The notes beneath the pieces were generated by a model. It ran no database searches and was not told where the DNA came from. It saw only the letters and a program-made list of their open reading frames with translations. From NCBI GenBank assembly GCA_032988165.1, contig JANTQF010000025.1, positions 150,595 to 214,594 on the forward strand: a stretch of 64,000 nucleotides of DNA, given 5' to 3'. Made by a program: the position numbers and the translations under genes. Below, in pieces: positions 10,202-23,921 of the stretch. Origin of the DNA: Emmonsiellopsis sp. PD_33. Its lineage: Eukaryota > Ascomycota > Eurotiomycetes > Onygenales > Ajellomycetaceae. Positions within the stretch are counted from its first letter, which is position 1; each line of letters opens with the position of its first letter.

Positions 10202-12570
10202 TCAGATAAAGTGGGGTTTCCTTTTCTGGAGTTTTCATATATGGTGTCAGCCAGTATGCAATGACAATTGGTGGCAATTTTTAACGAAATCTGGTATCTT
10301 CTATTCTGTGTATATCGCATTTCATCAGATGCTATTTACTGCAAATATATGTTTTTTGTACGAACCAAATATTGGTCTTTTGGTTCTTTTCCCCCTTCCT
10401 CCTACGACTAGAGGGACCCGGTTTAGCTTTTGTCGGCGAAGTTCCCGTTGACGCAACCTTCCGGCTCTCTATGTCCCGTAACACGAGAGGGAGCAGCTAT
10501 CCTTCCTCAAGTAATCCCTATTCTTGGCAAAAATTCCGTTCCTGACTGCAGAAAATCCTGCAGGCGCGGAGTGATTCCATCCAACTATGCAACGTCATCT
10601 ACTCCGCTTTTGGAAATCATTGACTTCTCAGCCGCCAACCCGTTGCAAACCATACTACGTATACTGTACAGATTTATAGGAAAATTCCATTTTCCCATTT
10701 CTGCTCCACGGTTCTCCCGTTCTGGTTCCCTTCGGCCCGGATCCGGCAAATGGACCTGTTACCCTCCAGGAAGGCCAATGCCTAGCAATATCCCCCCAAC
10801 TTTAGAAAATCCTTGAGACGACGCAACAAGCAATGCCTACTGCTTACCTATCTTGCAAGGAGCGCCTTGCTATCTTCAGGCGTAGTTGGAGTAGCACAAC
10901 ACGTGTTTGCTCATTAGTTGCCAGAAACCGCGCCTGGGAAACTGGCCAGGAATAAGGGAGTTATAGCCGCGCTTAAACTATCAAATCCCGTTGCATGTTG
11001 AGATCTAACTAACAAATTCAGACAAATAAAATTCTTCTTCAGCCACAACTTCGTGATATGACACGGAAGCGCACACACAAAGGATGGTTTCTGGAAGTTT
11101 AATGAGATGTTACCTATAATTGTTGGTAATTATTATAACAGTTGCGGTTTGTCTTGTTCTTGCAGACGGGATTGGCACCTGGCTGTGTTCTTCAAGGCCA
11201 GGGGCTAAATCAGCTCGTGGCACTGGTTTCTCGGGCAAGGGAACTGTACTCCCCAAGGCTGCTGCCGGTGGTAGTGGTGGCCAGGCAGTTGGCTCAGGTT
11301 TCGATTATTCTCCTCCGGGCATTTTATCCACTGGTTTGTCAATCGATGATAGGGCATTTCCTTCATATATGTCAGTTTATTTTGATTCGCGGCCTGTGCG
11401 ACCCTGGATGTTATTTTTGTTCTATGTCACTGATTGCTCATGAAATGGTAATAGTAGCGATCTAGATATGCGTTAGCGATCAGGACGACAATAATTTTTT
11501 TTTTTTCGCGGGGCAATTTTGGGGGGTCGTTCGTTGAGTTACCTCTCTTCGTGATACGGATCACCGATTACTCGCATTCGCTATAATCCATGAACCTGGG
11601 GTCTGGGACCTGGAGAAGAAATGAGAATACAACGTGCCCTGCCCACGCTATCTCCTGTTGCTGTTGGTATAACATGGGTTACTCTGTCTTGCCTGAAGGT
11701 ATATTCTCTGCTCGCAACGAAAGAGTCACCGTGTCATCGTTGCGTCGCCATGCGGACGATGTGCATGAGGTTGGTTTCGAGAAGGAAACAAAAAACCATC
11801 CCCAACGTACGTACGACAATCTCGCCCCATTTCGCACTTCTGGTATCCTATGCATACTATCTTACGTCTTCAAAAATTGAACATACAAGGACCGGGAACC
11901 CTTGCTGTCGATCATTTTGTACCCTGCGTCTTCTCCTTTTCATAGGATAGGGCCTTGGCCATCGCTGGGATCGGTTAGAAGCGATCCGGTCTTGTGTGAC
12001 CTGCTTACTTTCCCAGTCGCTGACATGGGTTCAGGTATATGGATTATGGCCCGAAAACATCTAGGATATATTCCTATAGGTACCCACCCAACGCTGCGCT
12101 GCCCCTGTGCTCGAATCTTTATACTTCGCTATGAATAGCCTAGGTAGACTTGTGTCCTTGGATGAGCATGGAGGAGGAACAACGATACCACGCCAGGATA
12201 GCGGTCAACTACTTTCTTTTATACACAATGCAGGGTACTTGGGGTACGTACTCCTTCGTCAAAGGGATATTTCTCCTTTGGGAAGTTCGACTTGCTTGGC
12301 GGACAGGCTACGGGTAAAAAAAAGACCTCTCTGCCAACCCTGATTCTCATCTCACGATCAACTACTCCATATGGACGTCTCATTTTGATCCCCCACGGTG
12401 ACCAAAATGGCTTCGGGGGCATTTGTCGGCTCACCGGGCAAAATTTTTCGATAGGAACAAAGAGGTCTTTGGTTCTAGATACTATTAGCAATATGGAAGG
12501 TTGTTAGCCCCCAATATTCGGCCCCAGTCTGTCGTAATTTATGTGCTATCTTATCCGAAACTATGAAGTA

Positions 12571-12597
12571 CAGTACATGTATGTACATACATACATG
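12571..12597. repeat. Short TACA/GTAC simple repeat
   Basis: Imperfect alternation of acatgt, atgt and acatac units forms a 27-bp purine-pyrimidine alternating, palindromic tract. Confidence 0.7.
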
Positions 12598-13816
12598 GCA
12601 GCCATGAGGTGCAGTAGTCTGCGCAATCCAAATTCCTTCCTTAGCAAATAAACCTGTCACCTGTAATTGGTCAATTAATACCACAACCAGTGCGGGCCGC
12701 ATTTCCATCTGTGACATACATAACTCGTTTTACGGTCTTTTTCTTTGCATTGCGGGGTTCAGTTTGATTGAATTGATGTCCCCTTGGGGCTACGATCTGC
12801 AATCGCTCTTTGGCATTTGGCAATTACCCGTCTGTAGAAGCGATACGGATAAATATGAAGGGATTGCTCATGGCTATTGTGGCGATGATGTGGCATGGTG
12901 TCTGTAATTAGAGGTGGAGGATGTATTTGGGTAGTATGGTAAGTGGATGGAGGAGTATGAAATGCCGGTTGCTTGGTTGGGTGTCGAATGGCGAGATGAG
13001 AAATTAGATAGTGTTGGGGAATTGGCTGCTGGGAAGAGGCGGTTAATGAGAGCAAAATCTTTATTTTCGTTTAGATTCAAAATGTTATAGGCCCTTACTG
13101 ACATGAAAGAGATAGTGTTGTATTCATAAGACCAGAATCTTTATAGATTCAGAAGCAAGCATGCGTATTTAGTTACCTACTACACACCTGTACAGCAACA
13201 GTGTATTTACTGTGACTTAAAACAGATGGTTAACCATGTAGCTATTTGCTTAATGCCTGTAAACGTGCAGTCTATATATTATTAATAATAGGTACAGGTT
13301 GCCGGCCATCACCAGGGCATGATTACATGTCGAATTCGGCCTTCATCCGCAACTATTGCAGCGGTGTTGATATCAGCGTCTAATTAAGGTTTGTTAGTGT
13401 TGTTTCGGCAAACAAGCTTAATTTTCGGGCGGGAAGCCTAACTTGACCCGGAAGTTAACCAACAACTGGCCCCCAACTTTAACAAAAGTCCGGGGAAGAG
13501 AAACTACATGGAGACAACCAACGGAGCCTCCCCCCGAGCCGAAAATTCCACCATTCCCGTCTCCGTGGGATGACGGTGCCTCAGAGCGGGATAGCCTTGT
13601 ATATCTGTTATATCTGTGTACTGATCGGGAGTCCTGTACGCCCTGAACAGTTAGTTACACAATTGGTCACACAGCTTGCGACACACAGCCAACCCGGAAA
13701 CGCAACAAACTGCCCCCAGAAAAGCCCAGATCGGGCAATCCCAGTGACAGCCAGTCGCTCTTCCATTTGCGTCCGTCTTCGGTAGTCGGCTTCGGACGTA
13801 GCTAGGGTGCTTGCTA

Positions 13817-13852
13817 CATACTACTGTACTGTACTGTACCCGATACAGTACG
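13817..13852. repeat. ACTGT tandem repeat with palindromic end
   Basis: Units of tactg/actgt are repeated about four times (tactactgtactgtactgt), followed by cccgatacagtacgg. The left part (ACTGTAC) and right part (ACAGTA) are partly complementary and could fold as a hairpin. Confidence 0.6.
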
Positions 13853-16205
13853 GATCAAACAAAGAGTACTTGGGGGTACTTGGTGCTGTCGCTCTTGACC
13901 GCAATTCTCCTACAATAATTAGATGTCAAGGGTCGTTGACTGCTCTTTAATAAGCACGGACACCGCCTTGGCTTTCGTCTTTGTTTGATGTTCGTTTGGT
14001 TGGTTATTAAACATGTCAAAACAATCAGGACGCTTATCCAGTGTGGATGCTAATACGATTATTTGCAGGAATTAGCAATGAGGCTGGCCGTTTCCCCGTC
14101 AATGTGGAGCTCTGGCTTTCCTCCGCTGCCACTATTCTGGCGCTGAAGAACCCAAAGATAGCGCAGGCCAATATTGTATACTCTTTTGTTTCAGGGTGTT
14201 TTAGGTCCCTGATTTTGCCATGGGCTTGATGGTTTAGTCCGAACCCCATGTCTTTCACGAAACAATAAAGGGGTGGGATCTCTGCTCGGCCCCCAGTTCA
14301 GACTTTCTGGAAGGATCCGAGTTCCTGGTGCCAACCCAAAAGTACGAACCTGCTAAATGGAGTATATAGAATTCAATTACTGTGTAAGGTTGACTTCTGC
14401 AAATCCAGCATGGGCAGACGTGAGAAACTTGTACAGAAATAGAAGTATGAGCAGAGGCTCTGGGCGAGTCGAGGCGAAGAAACATAATAAGAAACCAAAA
14501 GAAGCTTGGATGCTGAATCACAGAAAAATTGATCAATCACCAGCGCAGAATTTCCTGGAAGACTTGACGCTGTTATTATTGGCCAGATTACCCCTGACGC
14601 CCCATTGCATTGTGGCTGATAGTTGATACACTAACTACTAGTGCAGTTATGTTAGGTCTTTACCTGCAAGGCGTACGATGCGCGTGAAATTTCGTAGGAT
14701 AGATTCAACAAAAAAGAAAACGAAAATACGGGAATAAAAAACCATCTACAGCAAGCCAATAATACCCGCCACATACCTACGGAGTACTCAGAACAAAGCA
14801 GTCTGTGATCCGGCCATCGCAGATTGACGCCTCAAAAGGCTGGGATCATGGTGCCAATAGCGCGCCAAGGCTTCGCTCTAATCCTTCGCCAAACTGGGGC
14901 ATGGCCACTTCTCCAAACCACAACGAAAGGTTAAACAGACCTCCTGCCGAGCGAATTGGAAAATGCCGCCAGTTCGATTGTCCGCTGGATCATCCAAGTT
15001 GGGCTTACCTTGGTGCGGGAACATGACGAGGAACGAGAAGACGCCATAGATTCGGAACCACACCTGGAACTACTGTCAATGCCATGGGGTGGTGAGTGTC
15101 AAGACTGAAAGCTTTCCCCAGATCAAAAGACGGTACATGGCGCTGGCAGATCGTTTATCTATTGTTCGTCCTAGCATCGACATCCGCTTTCTATCAAGGT
15201 ATCTGCAGAATCGCTGCTCAGACCGCAGACTTGGGATGCGGAATCTGGGGACCGGTATCAAAGGGGTCTGGTATTGACTGGAAAGATACTCGGCAAGCCA
15301 CAGTAACCGCAATCATATCCGAGCAGGAAACAGGTACGACGGCAAAGAAAATGTTACGCTTCTTGTAACACGCCGTATCGAAACCAACTGAAAGCCTAGA
15401 GCGCACTGCTCCTCTGGGAACTTGGAATTCGGATCGTTCCCCTTCACGGACAGCGTACCAGGTTTTCATAAGGGTCTGGGGTGTGTGCAATAACGGCAGA
15501 GACGCCAGACGATACACAGATTTGCTGTTCCGCCCGACGCCCGATTTCATTCATCCGGTTCTCTTTCTCAATTTAACGGCCACTCGATTATTCTTTGACC
15601 CGTTTCTTGCCATTGAAGCGAGGTTTTTCCTCCCTCCGCTTCTCAACCTCTTCTCGACGTTTTTTCTTCCGTTGGACCGCAGATTGTTTCAGACATTCGT
15701 TAGTTTCCAAGACCGGGGCTTGCCGCTCTAACAGGGAAAAAGCGCGAAGTGGGCGGTTGAGAATTGCGACTCTCTTTTTCCAACACCCCGGACACATACG
15801 GCTAGGGACAGCCGCGAAAGGAGCACACGTGTTTCAAGGATATTATGCACTTTGCTCAGTTTGTTATTTTGGCTTCTGTTATTGTATAGAGCGGAAGGAT
15901 CCCGAGGTGATGCCGGCACAGTCTGTGTTGACATTGCTCTGACCCATAAGTCCTTGCTTCGATCTCACCAACGCCGCAGCCTCGATACTACCAGGCAAAA
16001 CTACCTCGAGGCTACAGTGTACCCTCCCCTTCTCTCCCATAATAAAAGCGCAATATATTAATCTCTAATACGGGGACTACTATCTGGAAGCTGCATCGTC
16101 CCGATAATATTAATTGCAGTGGCAGCACTGTCCGTTTACTTTCTCCCGGAAAAGAGCCTTGATTCCAGTCAATTACTTGACACAAATCGACGTCAACAAC
16201 AAACA

Positions 16206-18312
16206 ATGCCTCCTAGAACTAGAAGGGCTCGGCCGTCAGACCGACGTGCGGCGGCTGCCTCAGGTAGATCTGAAAACGACGCAAAACCTAGCGGCATATT
16301 TCATTTCGTCAGCGTTAATCCCTCCTCCGAGCTTCAAAAATCCGAAAACCGATCCGTAATACGTTCACACGCGAGCAAATACATATGGCGCCAGCATCGA
16401 GCTATCCGAACCGATGCGAATACTAATTCAAAACCCTACGTCCCTCCGCAAGAACCGCCCTTAATATCTCCGACATCGACATGCTCAAAACCATCGGAAA
16501 CGCAATGGCCAACAGAACCTGAACACTCGGTGATTGAAGACAGTATACCGCTTCATTCTCTCCCTGAAGAGCCCAGCCTGCCTCCATCATCTCTCCATGT
16601 CAATGATGCAAAGATAGAAACCGACATCCCCTCCTCCACGGAAGAGCATGCACGAGATTCACCAGAAACGGATGACGAGAAGGCTCTAGCCACAGCGGCA
16701 AATATGTATGCGAAGGAGAATGACACGGTCCCAGGACCATTCAATCAGATTGTAACGTGGCTAGGAGATCCTCTTCACACCTATCCATCTATGCTTGGTG
16801 GTTCAGCTATAAGTAAGCTGATGCGTTATGGTATGTTCTACTTCCCATATTCTGAACTCAACTAGAAGCAAACTTGATCTAGAACCTACCACTAACTATG
16901 GTGATATCAGCTGCCTTCGATCTCTGGCCTGGCCTAGTTCTCGGCGCGGGAAACCAAAAATGGGACCATGAAGTCGCCGCAGCAAATTGGCTTCCTCGTG
17001 CCATGGAAAACCCAGCCCTATTTACTGCCTTCATGTATGGGGCAGCAGGCCACATGCAGACACGAAAACGTCTTGAGAGTACACATGTAACTCCCCAGAC
17101 TCGTGAAGAGAAGCTTGAGCAGATTATTTGCGAGACTGAAACCATCAAACAGCTAAATAAAATGATGCTTGATCCCCGACAGGGCTGTACGGACGAGGTT
17201 ATTCTGGCAGTGCTGTGCATGGCCTTCAACAAGATCGATTATTCCAAATGGACGGCTGATAACCACTCCGCTCCAAAAGCGCCGCTGCGCAACCTCCAAT
17301 GGCTGGATGTCTATGGTGGCCTCTCCCTAAATGACCAACATGTAAAGGGTCTTATGGCTCTGATCCAGACAAGAGGAGGGCTGGGAAATATAACAATGCC
17401 AGGTCTAGCGGAAACTCTATCAACGTAACTTATATCCCACTTTCATAACATCATCCGTTTAAAAGCAATCCGCTAACAATAAAACGCAGGTCTGCAATCA
17501 TGCTCTCCACCAAATTCATCTCACGCCCACGCCTCCCCTTCATCCCCGTCTACAAAGAGAGCGCCACAGGCAACACACCTCGCTGGCCCCAACTAAATAA
17601 TCCGAGCGACCCCTTCAGCCCAGGCATCAACATCGACATTGACGCCCCTGGCATCCCCGTCCCACCGGCAAACAACGACATATTCTTCCGCGCCGGCATG
17701 AATGCAGACCTCGCCACCGTCCTACGAAACATGCAAAACTACAACGCTGTCGTAAATCTCTACTGCCAAGGCCTGCTCCCTGGCATAGAACTTGCCGTCA
17801 TCGCTGACAGACGCAATTGGATTCAATATCGCCTTCTCAGTCTACCCTCCCTAAACGAATTCCCGGACGATTTTTTCTACTCCAACAGAAGCTACGAGCC
17901 AACCCGCTACGCAGCCATGATATACAGCACCCTTGTAATATTCCCACTCCCAGCGGCAAATAGGCCGTTTGTGCGTCTTTGCAGCCTCCTCAAATCCGCC
18001 TTGGCTGCGTCTGATATCGACAATGGCTGGATTGGCGCGGAGGCGACGGAGATATTGCTGTGGGTAGTTGTAATGGGAGGCATGGCGGCAACGGGTACGC
18101 CCTGTGAGGAGTGGTTTATTGGTGCGGCGGTGAGGGTGACGAAGGCTGCGCAGATCGAATCGTGGGGCCAGCTGAAGGGGATTCTGATGGGAGTTCTGTG
18201 GATGGAGAGCGTTTGTGATGTTGGCGGGTTGATGTTGTGGAATAGTGTGATGGTCGAAAGGAAAAAGGAGGCAGCTCAGATAGCTGCGATACCGCTGGAG
18301 ATCCTGGTTTAG
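16206..18312 (+). CDS. Fungal transcription factor-domain protein without zinc cluster
   Basis: Three exons (16206-16830, 16911-17424, 17490-18312) give 653 residues. The N-terminus is basic (MPPRTRRARPSDRR), followed by a conserved-looking FHFVSVNPSSELQ and NRSVIRSHASKYIWRQHR block, then a Pro/Ser/Glu-rich linker. The remaining part resembles the helical fungal-specific regulatory domain (FDLWPGLVLGAG, AAGHMQTRK, TRGGLGNI). This architecture is common among fungal proteins annotated as transcription factors that have no Zn2Cys6 cluster; no Cys-rich motif is present. DNA binding is therefore unproven. The start is placed at CAACAATGCC; an in-frame ATG 87 nt upstream is possible but reads a less typical peptide. 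Confidence 0.82.
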
Positions 18313-19987
18313 GTCCCGTTTCCCCTTTTTCCAAATTTTTTTTTTTTTTGGTTGGAATCTGGGACGGTATGTTTATTAGCCCCTTTCTTGCCATTTCCCC
18401 TGGTTATGGTGGTGTTCTGTTCTGTCTTTTTGACGATGTAACGCTTTATATATCCGGGACCCCTTTGTGTGTATTGTTGTTTCTTCTACTCTTGTTTTTG
18501 ATTCCTGTCTTTATATATAGCCTTGGTGCTCGGTTTATTATATACCTATACCGCGTCTTACAGCATCGACGCTTGTGTTTTTAGCCGTCATCGATGACGA
18601 CGATTAGTGTTAATAGAATTGCTTTACGCTTCGGTGGCAAACTGATTTTTGACATAGGTGTTTATTTCTCTACCAGGACATCTTTTTCAGGATATCCTAC
18701 TATATCTATCTACCTGCCAAGCTATGCATATCTAAATTCTTGGGACTTAGGAGCAGAGACGATGAGGATAGAAAAAATGGAAACAATATACTTGTTGGTG
18801 CTTTTTAGATAGGTGGCAGCTTCGCCAGCCATGTTTGTCGGTTTGATATAGAAGAGCCCCCACTACGGTTAATGAGGAAGCAAACGCCTGTGTTTATGCA
18901 GGAGACTTTTCTATCGCCTAGTATGGTTAGTTGCAGTTTTTGAAAACACCGGAAATCCCCTTTCAAGCAAATACTGAAGCTACAATGCAAGTTGAAGCCA
19001 GATCAGGGACCTGTTGAATGAGAATTAAGGAGGGATAGTTTGGTATTTTGAACTGGAATTGCCAAAGTGGCAAGGCGCATGTTTGTGGGGAATATATTGG
19101 AGAACAGGAGATGAATAATTCTAGCTATAAGGCTGCCGGTGTTGGAGGTGTATTGAGATACCCGTGGACGGAGAGGTTCCCGGACATATATAATGCTAGC
19201 CGGTGGCGTATACGCATGGTTTTGAAAGCGGCTAGATAGCCAGCCCGTACTGGCTAGGACGACCGATTTCAAGACTTTCAGTGGGGTATCATGAAAAGCA
19301 ATACCATGAAAAGCAATGCCAGCGAGAGGTAGTAGTGGGCCAGTTAGATAGCAAGCAACATGGCAAATTCTCACGATGTGGCCAGATTTCTTGTGCCGCG
19401 AAGAGCTTGAAATCCCGATGTGAGTCGACTTAAGCAAAAGTCTTGATATATTTCCCGCATTTATAGAGGAGATATGTGACCCCTGGTGGTTCTGAAAGCT
19501 CTAAATACTGTCTGAAATAACCAGCATATTTCCGCTAAATACCAAAGGACGGACGATACAAGATGGAGAGTGGTTCCATTCGAAATCTAGAGTAGACAGT
19601 ACTACTTCCAAGTTCGCATCTGAAAGAAGACCGAAACAACGTTCTTTTGAACATTGTGGAAACAGGGCAGAGAAGGCGAGGTAGCCCCTGCCTAGGTAGG
19701 TCCCACAAGTACCATCTCTCGTTTAGAATAATGTTGGCTTGTGCGGACTTGGCAATAATTTGTTGTTTCTGGTAATGCTGAGGCAATTCACCTAACCTAA
19801 GAAGTTAGGCCGATTTTCCCCTGCTGGTTCATAACGACGGAACCAGAGCTTTCCCAGTCCCTGCCACAGGATATCGAAACCGCGTAACATAGGCCTTTGG
19901 CGACGGCCTCAGTTCCTATTTTGTTCCCGCGAATTTGATGTTGGGTATTTATGTTTGTCTGAGAGGGACGAATCTGGGCGTGTATGT
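18313..19987. other. Intergenic, no supported gene
   Basis: Between two convergent regulator genes. It holds a T11 tract near 18339-18349 and only short frames with no recognisable family. The two 3' UTRs probably occupy the ends. Confidence 0.6.
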
Positions 19988-21811
19988 TCACACAATCGCA
20001 AAATGGGAAGGGAAGAAGTCCTGTGACACCGAGCGAATGTCCATTCTCTGCCTTGTCTCATCCTGTCTCTTCTGGAGCTCCTCCAAAAGATCCGCAGTAA
20101 ATTTGGCATTGGTCGCGACGTTCTCCAGTCCTCTAATCGTCTTTGAGATCCACTTTCTCTCCTCTTGATCTTCCTCTTCGCTACCCCACATCAGCAAAGG
20201 CCACAGCAAGTTCACGGGCAGCGGTTCGTCCGTGTCATTCATCAAGTGTGAGAGGCGCTTCACGTTCTCTATTGCATTTTCAAGATCCTTTGTTCTCGGA
20301 AATAGTCTGTAGGCTACCCTATGTAGATGTATAAAGGACGCATAATAGTTGGCTAGGTACGTCCTGAAACTTCGTGTCGTTGCTTGCGCTAAGTTCTTAG
20401 CCAAGTGCTTCTCTGTTAGGTTCCCGGCAACGGCGTGATCCATCAAGGCTGGCCTCTGGCGGTACAGAGCATGGAGGTCTTGCGATATTTGTGCAGCAAT
20501 TGCCATAACTTCAGTCTCGTCTTCCACAGTGCCTCTGCTTCGATGCCAGGGGTCAATCTTGGTAACACGTCCTACAAAAGATTGAACCTTCTGGAAGAAG
20601 ACAATTCCCGGGTGATAGAGAATGTCGAAAAGAATCTCTTCGATCTCTGTGTCTAGTGCCGCCGAGTCATCTGCTTGGGTGGGCGTCGGTGATGATGCAA
20701 ACACGGTATCATCGCTCTCCATCAAGAACAACCCCTCTCCTCCAGCAGTCGACACTGCTCTCGCATCCAAAAGTCTAATCCAGGAAATCAATCGCCTTTC
20801 TGCCGCAGTAAACGAGTCCTTCTCCGAATTTTGGATCAAATTGTAAGCCTCTTTTAAGTTCGCATGGGCCTGGGGAAGTTTTTGGGTCAAAAGGTCTGCG
20901 TATGTTAGAAGAAAGCTCGTCGCAAGAATGTATTTAAGTTCTTTTTGGTGGATTTTTGGAGAGTCGCCGGCAGCCAAAGTATCGCGCAGTTCCCTATATG
21001 CGCTGTCGTAGAAGGGTTTGTAGTCGACATCCATTTCAGCTTGGGATCTTGTCAGCTGGAAGGCGGAAAATGCCATCGCGGCAAGTCGTACCATGGATGA
21101 TTCGGAAGCCATTGACGCAAAAAACTCTCGGGTAGCCGACCATTTAGGCCCTATCTCTACCGATGCCAAAATTGGAGGCATAAGCATTTGCAAGAATGAG
21201 CGGAGAAGAAACTCATCATCTATGGTACTAGGAAGACCTTCCGAGGATAAACGCGCAGTTGGAGATGTGAAACTAGGCATTTGGTGTAGCTCGGGTGAAA
21301 TGGTAGCCACAATATCGTTTGAGCTTTGTGCAGATCCCGCGGGAACAGGTGGGTTCCAAGTTCTATCCATCGATTGAGGGAGGAATTCTTGAGGTAAAGA
21401 GACCATCATATTGTAATCTGTCCAGGAACCTGGCGACAGTAACATAGTTTCGTCCCATGCCGAATTAAAAAGGTTATTGGCTTGGAGATGCCCAGATATT
21501 CCGGATATCAGATTTGCCGGGTGGGTAGGGTCAACTTGACCCAGCTGTGGCTGTGACAGGGAGCTCCGACTTCTTTGAACCGAGTTCCGAGTCCAAGTGC
21601 AGTCGAGGTTTAATCTCTCGCAATGAGAGCACCTAGGAGTTTGCTCGTTACATCTTACTTTGCGTCGTCTAGAACCATTATAAGTATAAATTGCCGATCC
21701 AAAGAAGGGGATGGCTTGGAGTTACCTGCAGGTGTTACAGCCATTTTTGGACCTAGCAGACCGAGGGGTGGGATTGCTAGCTGAACTTTGCTCTTGAGAA
21801 CAAGGTGACAT
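19988..21811 (-). CDS. Zn2Cys6 transcription regulator
   Basis: Two exons (21726-21811 and 19988-21668) give 588 residues. The binuclear cluster is intact with six cysteines at 25, 28, 35, 42, 45 and 52 (spacing C-X2-C-X6-C-X6-C-X2-C-X6-C), flanked by the basic RRRKVR. The intron splits the cluster immediately after Cys28, a common position in this family. The remainder is a helical middle region with a fungal-specific domain look (LRSFLQMLMPPILASVE, FLLTYADLLTQKLPQAHANL). Such proteins usually bind CGG half-sites and control a nearby pathway. It is transcribed in the same direction as the aldolase gene 755 bp upstream, which makes that gene a candidate target; this is inference. Confidence 0.92.
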
Positions 21812-22566
21812 GAGATTATATGGTATCCTTGGGGTAAAGGGACGATGAATTTGGGAACGAATATTATGTGCAGTGATTGAAGATGTTGGAGGTCAGGCCG
21901 AGAATCACGGCAATGTCGGGCCGACTATAATCACATGACAGGCCCACTAAATATAGCCGTAGACCAATCAACGTGGTTCGTAGCTTGACAGGGGAAATAA
22001 CCTTTTTTCAACCTCAGTCCTTCAGCCTCATGTTGACCACTGGCAGTATTGGCAAGGTATTCCCAATTGTCGATGCTTTGTTAGTCTAGTGATTCTTCGA
22101 GATGTTCTGAATAGATGACGTCTAGTAGTAGAACCACTACTACTGCTTGTTCAGTAACTATACCCGAAGGCCTTTTTTTTCATCCCACCCAAGAGTCCTT
22201 GGAGTATATTTTTTGTCTGACTTAATCATTCGATTGAGACCGAAGACGCTGCCACTGCCTCGGTGCTATAGAAAGCGCGCCTCATCATTGGCACCGAAAC
22301 AGACACTTGCATTGGTAGGCTGGCCGAATAAGTGTTAAGTTCTTTCCTTAGTGTCCGATGGTGACATAGTTTCATTTCGTCTCGGATAGTAAGGTGTCTA
22401 TTCTGTCGCAAATACTGATGTTATGCAGGGAGTCACAGGGGTGGAATGAGATCGTTCGGCGACCTGTCTGGACCATGGGCTCCGGGTCTTCACTCTTCTT
22501 TCCTAACTTGAATACAATTATATTCTTATTCATCACAACGCTGAAGATCAATCAAGGGCCGAGCAT
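21812..22566. promoter_or_regulatory. Upstream region of the Zn2Cys6 regulator
   Basis: 755 bp between the aldolase stop and the regulator start, both on the minus strand. It contains CGG and CCG triplets near 21896-21925 (gaggtcaggccgagaatcacggcaatg-type context) that could be autoregulatory sites. No ORF with family similarity. Confidence 0.4.
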
Positions 22567-23622
22567 TTATAGTTTTTGCTCGATTTCATCTAAATTCGAT
22601 ACCTGGTTCAGCACCCACTGCTTCTTTTCCTCGCTCGAGTATTTGGGGTATGGTCTTCGGCAGTCCGCGCTTGTTTCAGGATAACCGAGCTTTTTCGCAA
22701 CAACCCATTTCGTGCCATTTATTCCACCCTTGGCAAACCCCCATTCCGCAACCGCAAGTTTCTTCTGGAGAACTTGGGCTTCTTCTAGCTTTCCAGATTG
22801 ATAGAGATTGTATAACTCAACGCACGTCTATTGAAATTTACTGTCAGATCTTGCAAATAGATGCCATCGAAGACAGACTAACGGTTGCTTACCTTGGGGA
22901 ATAAGTTTGCAACACCAGTGATACACCCAGTTCCGCCAATAGACAATGCGGGGATAAGCCAGTCACTCTGGCCAGCTAGAGCTGAAAATTCAGAAGTGCT
23001 GAAAGCAGCAGCGACTCTTGCGACTTTTGCGATACCACCGCAAGTGAGCTTCACCCCAACTATATTTTTGTGACGTCCTAGAATATCCAACGCTTCCGAA
23101 TTGACATCGAGCCCTGCTGTGACGCCTGGGAAATTATAGATGATAATTGGTATCGGGCTAGCATCGGCGAGCTCCTCGAAAAATCCGATTATGGCATCTT
23201 GGTCCATGGCAAAGTGGAAAAAGCTGGGTACAAGGACGAGAGCAGCATTCGCCCCGGCTTCCTTTGCCTGGATGGTTTGATGGATTACATCCCGTGTGCA
23301 ACCAGCGCCGCAGCCTAGGACGATTGGAAGATCAGCGCGACCGAGTTGTTGTGCAATTTTTCGTGCGCTGCGGACGAGGTCTGTCTTCTCGTTCAACGTC
23401 AAAGATGCAGCTTCGCCGTTTGTGCCCGCAATTACAACTGAGAGGACAGTTAGTGGGAAACATGGCTAATACAGTTGGGATCTGGTAATACTAACCTCCA
23501 TGGAGACCAGATGAAATCAGGAATTCGAAGTGTTTATTTTGCACGTCCCAGTCTATTTCTTGCCGGGAATCATCACTGAAGAATGTGAGTGACGGCACAT
23601 GGATGCCACCTGGGAAAGACAT
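22567..23622 (-). CDS. DapA-family pyruvate aldolase (HOGA/DHDPS-like)
   Basis: Three exons (23496-23622, 22893-23437, 22567-22827) give 310 residues, the usual length of this TIM-barrel family. Visible active-site features are TNGE at 48-51, the Tyr143 in IIYNFPG and the Schiff-base Lys172 in VGVKLTCGG. The DapA superfamily forms or splits C-C bonds using a pyruvate enamine; in fungi it includes 4-hydroxy-2-oxoglutarate aldolase-like enzymes and the keto-deoxy sugar-acid aldolase of galacturonate breakdown. True lysine-pathway DHDPS is not expected, since fungi use the aminoadipate route. No mitochondrial presequence is evident, so a cytosolic location is likely. The exact substrate cannot be read from sequence. 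Confidence 0.9.
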
Positions 23623-23877
23623 TGTCGACAGGAGGAGTGTTCGCACTGGGCCACGGACTGGAAATGGCTAAGGGGAATGGATTGAATAAGGGAATGGTCA
23701 CAAAGAGGAAATAAAATAGTCGTGATCAAATATCATCATCGAAACCTGAAGAGTGCTGATGACATCTCTCTTTTGGCCACTGATGCTGTTCCCCCATTGA
23801 AACCTCCGGTAACCGGCAATTGGAGCCCTGGAAGCATCCAACGTCGGCCTTGGCGCGGTCTGATTGGTGCTAGCTGT

Positions 23878-23921
23878 TTAGCGTAGCCGACGGCCGCGCT
23901 AAATCCGCTTAGCGTAGCCGA
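23878..23921. promoter_or_regulatory. Duplicated 13-bp element upstream of the aldolase gene
   Basis: The 13-mer TTAGCGTAGCCGA occurs at 23878-23890 and again at 23909-23921, exactly 31 bp apart. Between them CGGCCGCGCTAAA gives an inverted half. A partial third copy (CTTAGCCGACGC) follows at 23944-23955. The repeats lie about 260-300 bp upstream of the aldolase start and contain CGG triplets, as expected for a Zn2Cys6 binding region. Binding is inferred. Confidence 0.5.

Larger units (their letters stand above)
10202..16118. other. 5.9-kb stretch without a supported gene
   Basis: Open frames here are short, lack family similarity and differ in strand. The DNA has normal CpG content, so it is not the mutated repeat type. 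It contains poly-T near 11495-11506, a GTAC/ATAC simple repeat near 12571-12597 and an ACTGT repeat near 13820-13852. I see no tRNA box-B sequence and no 5S rRNA. It could be regulatory DNA for the regulator gene downstream or hold noncoding RNA. Confidence 0.6.

Noticed and set aside
10430..10816. 128-codon frame in the gene-empty region
   Set aside because: It has no ATG start at the given position, random composition and no family similarity.
16119..16205. Upstream in-frame start for the transcription factor-domain protein
   Set aside because: The later ATG has better context and begins the usual basic N-terminus; the upstream peptide looks like untranslated leader.
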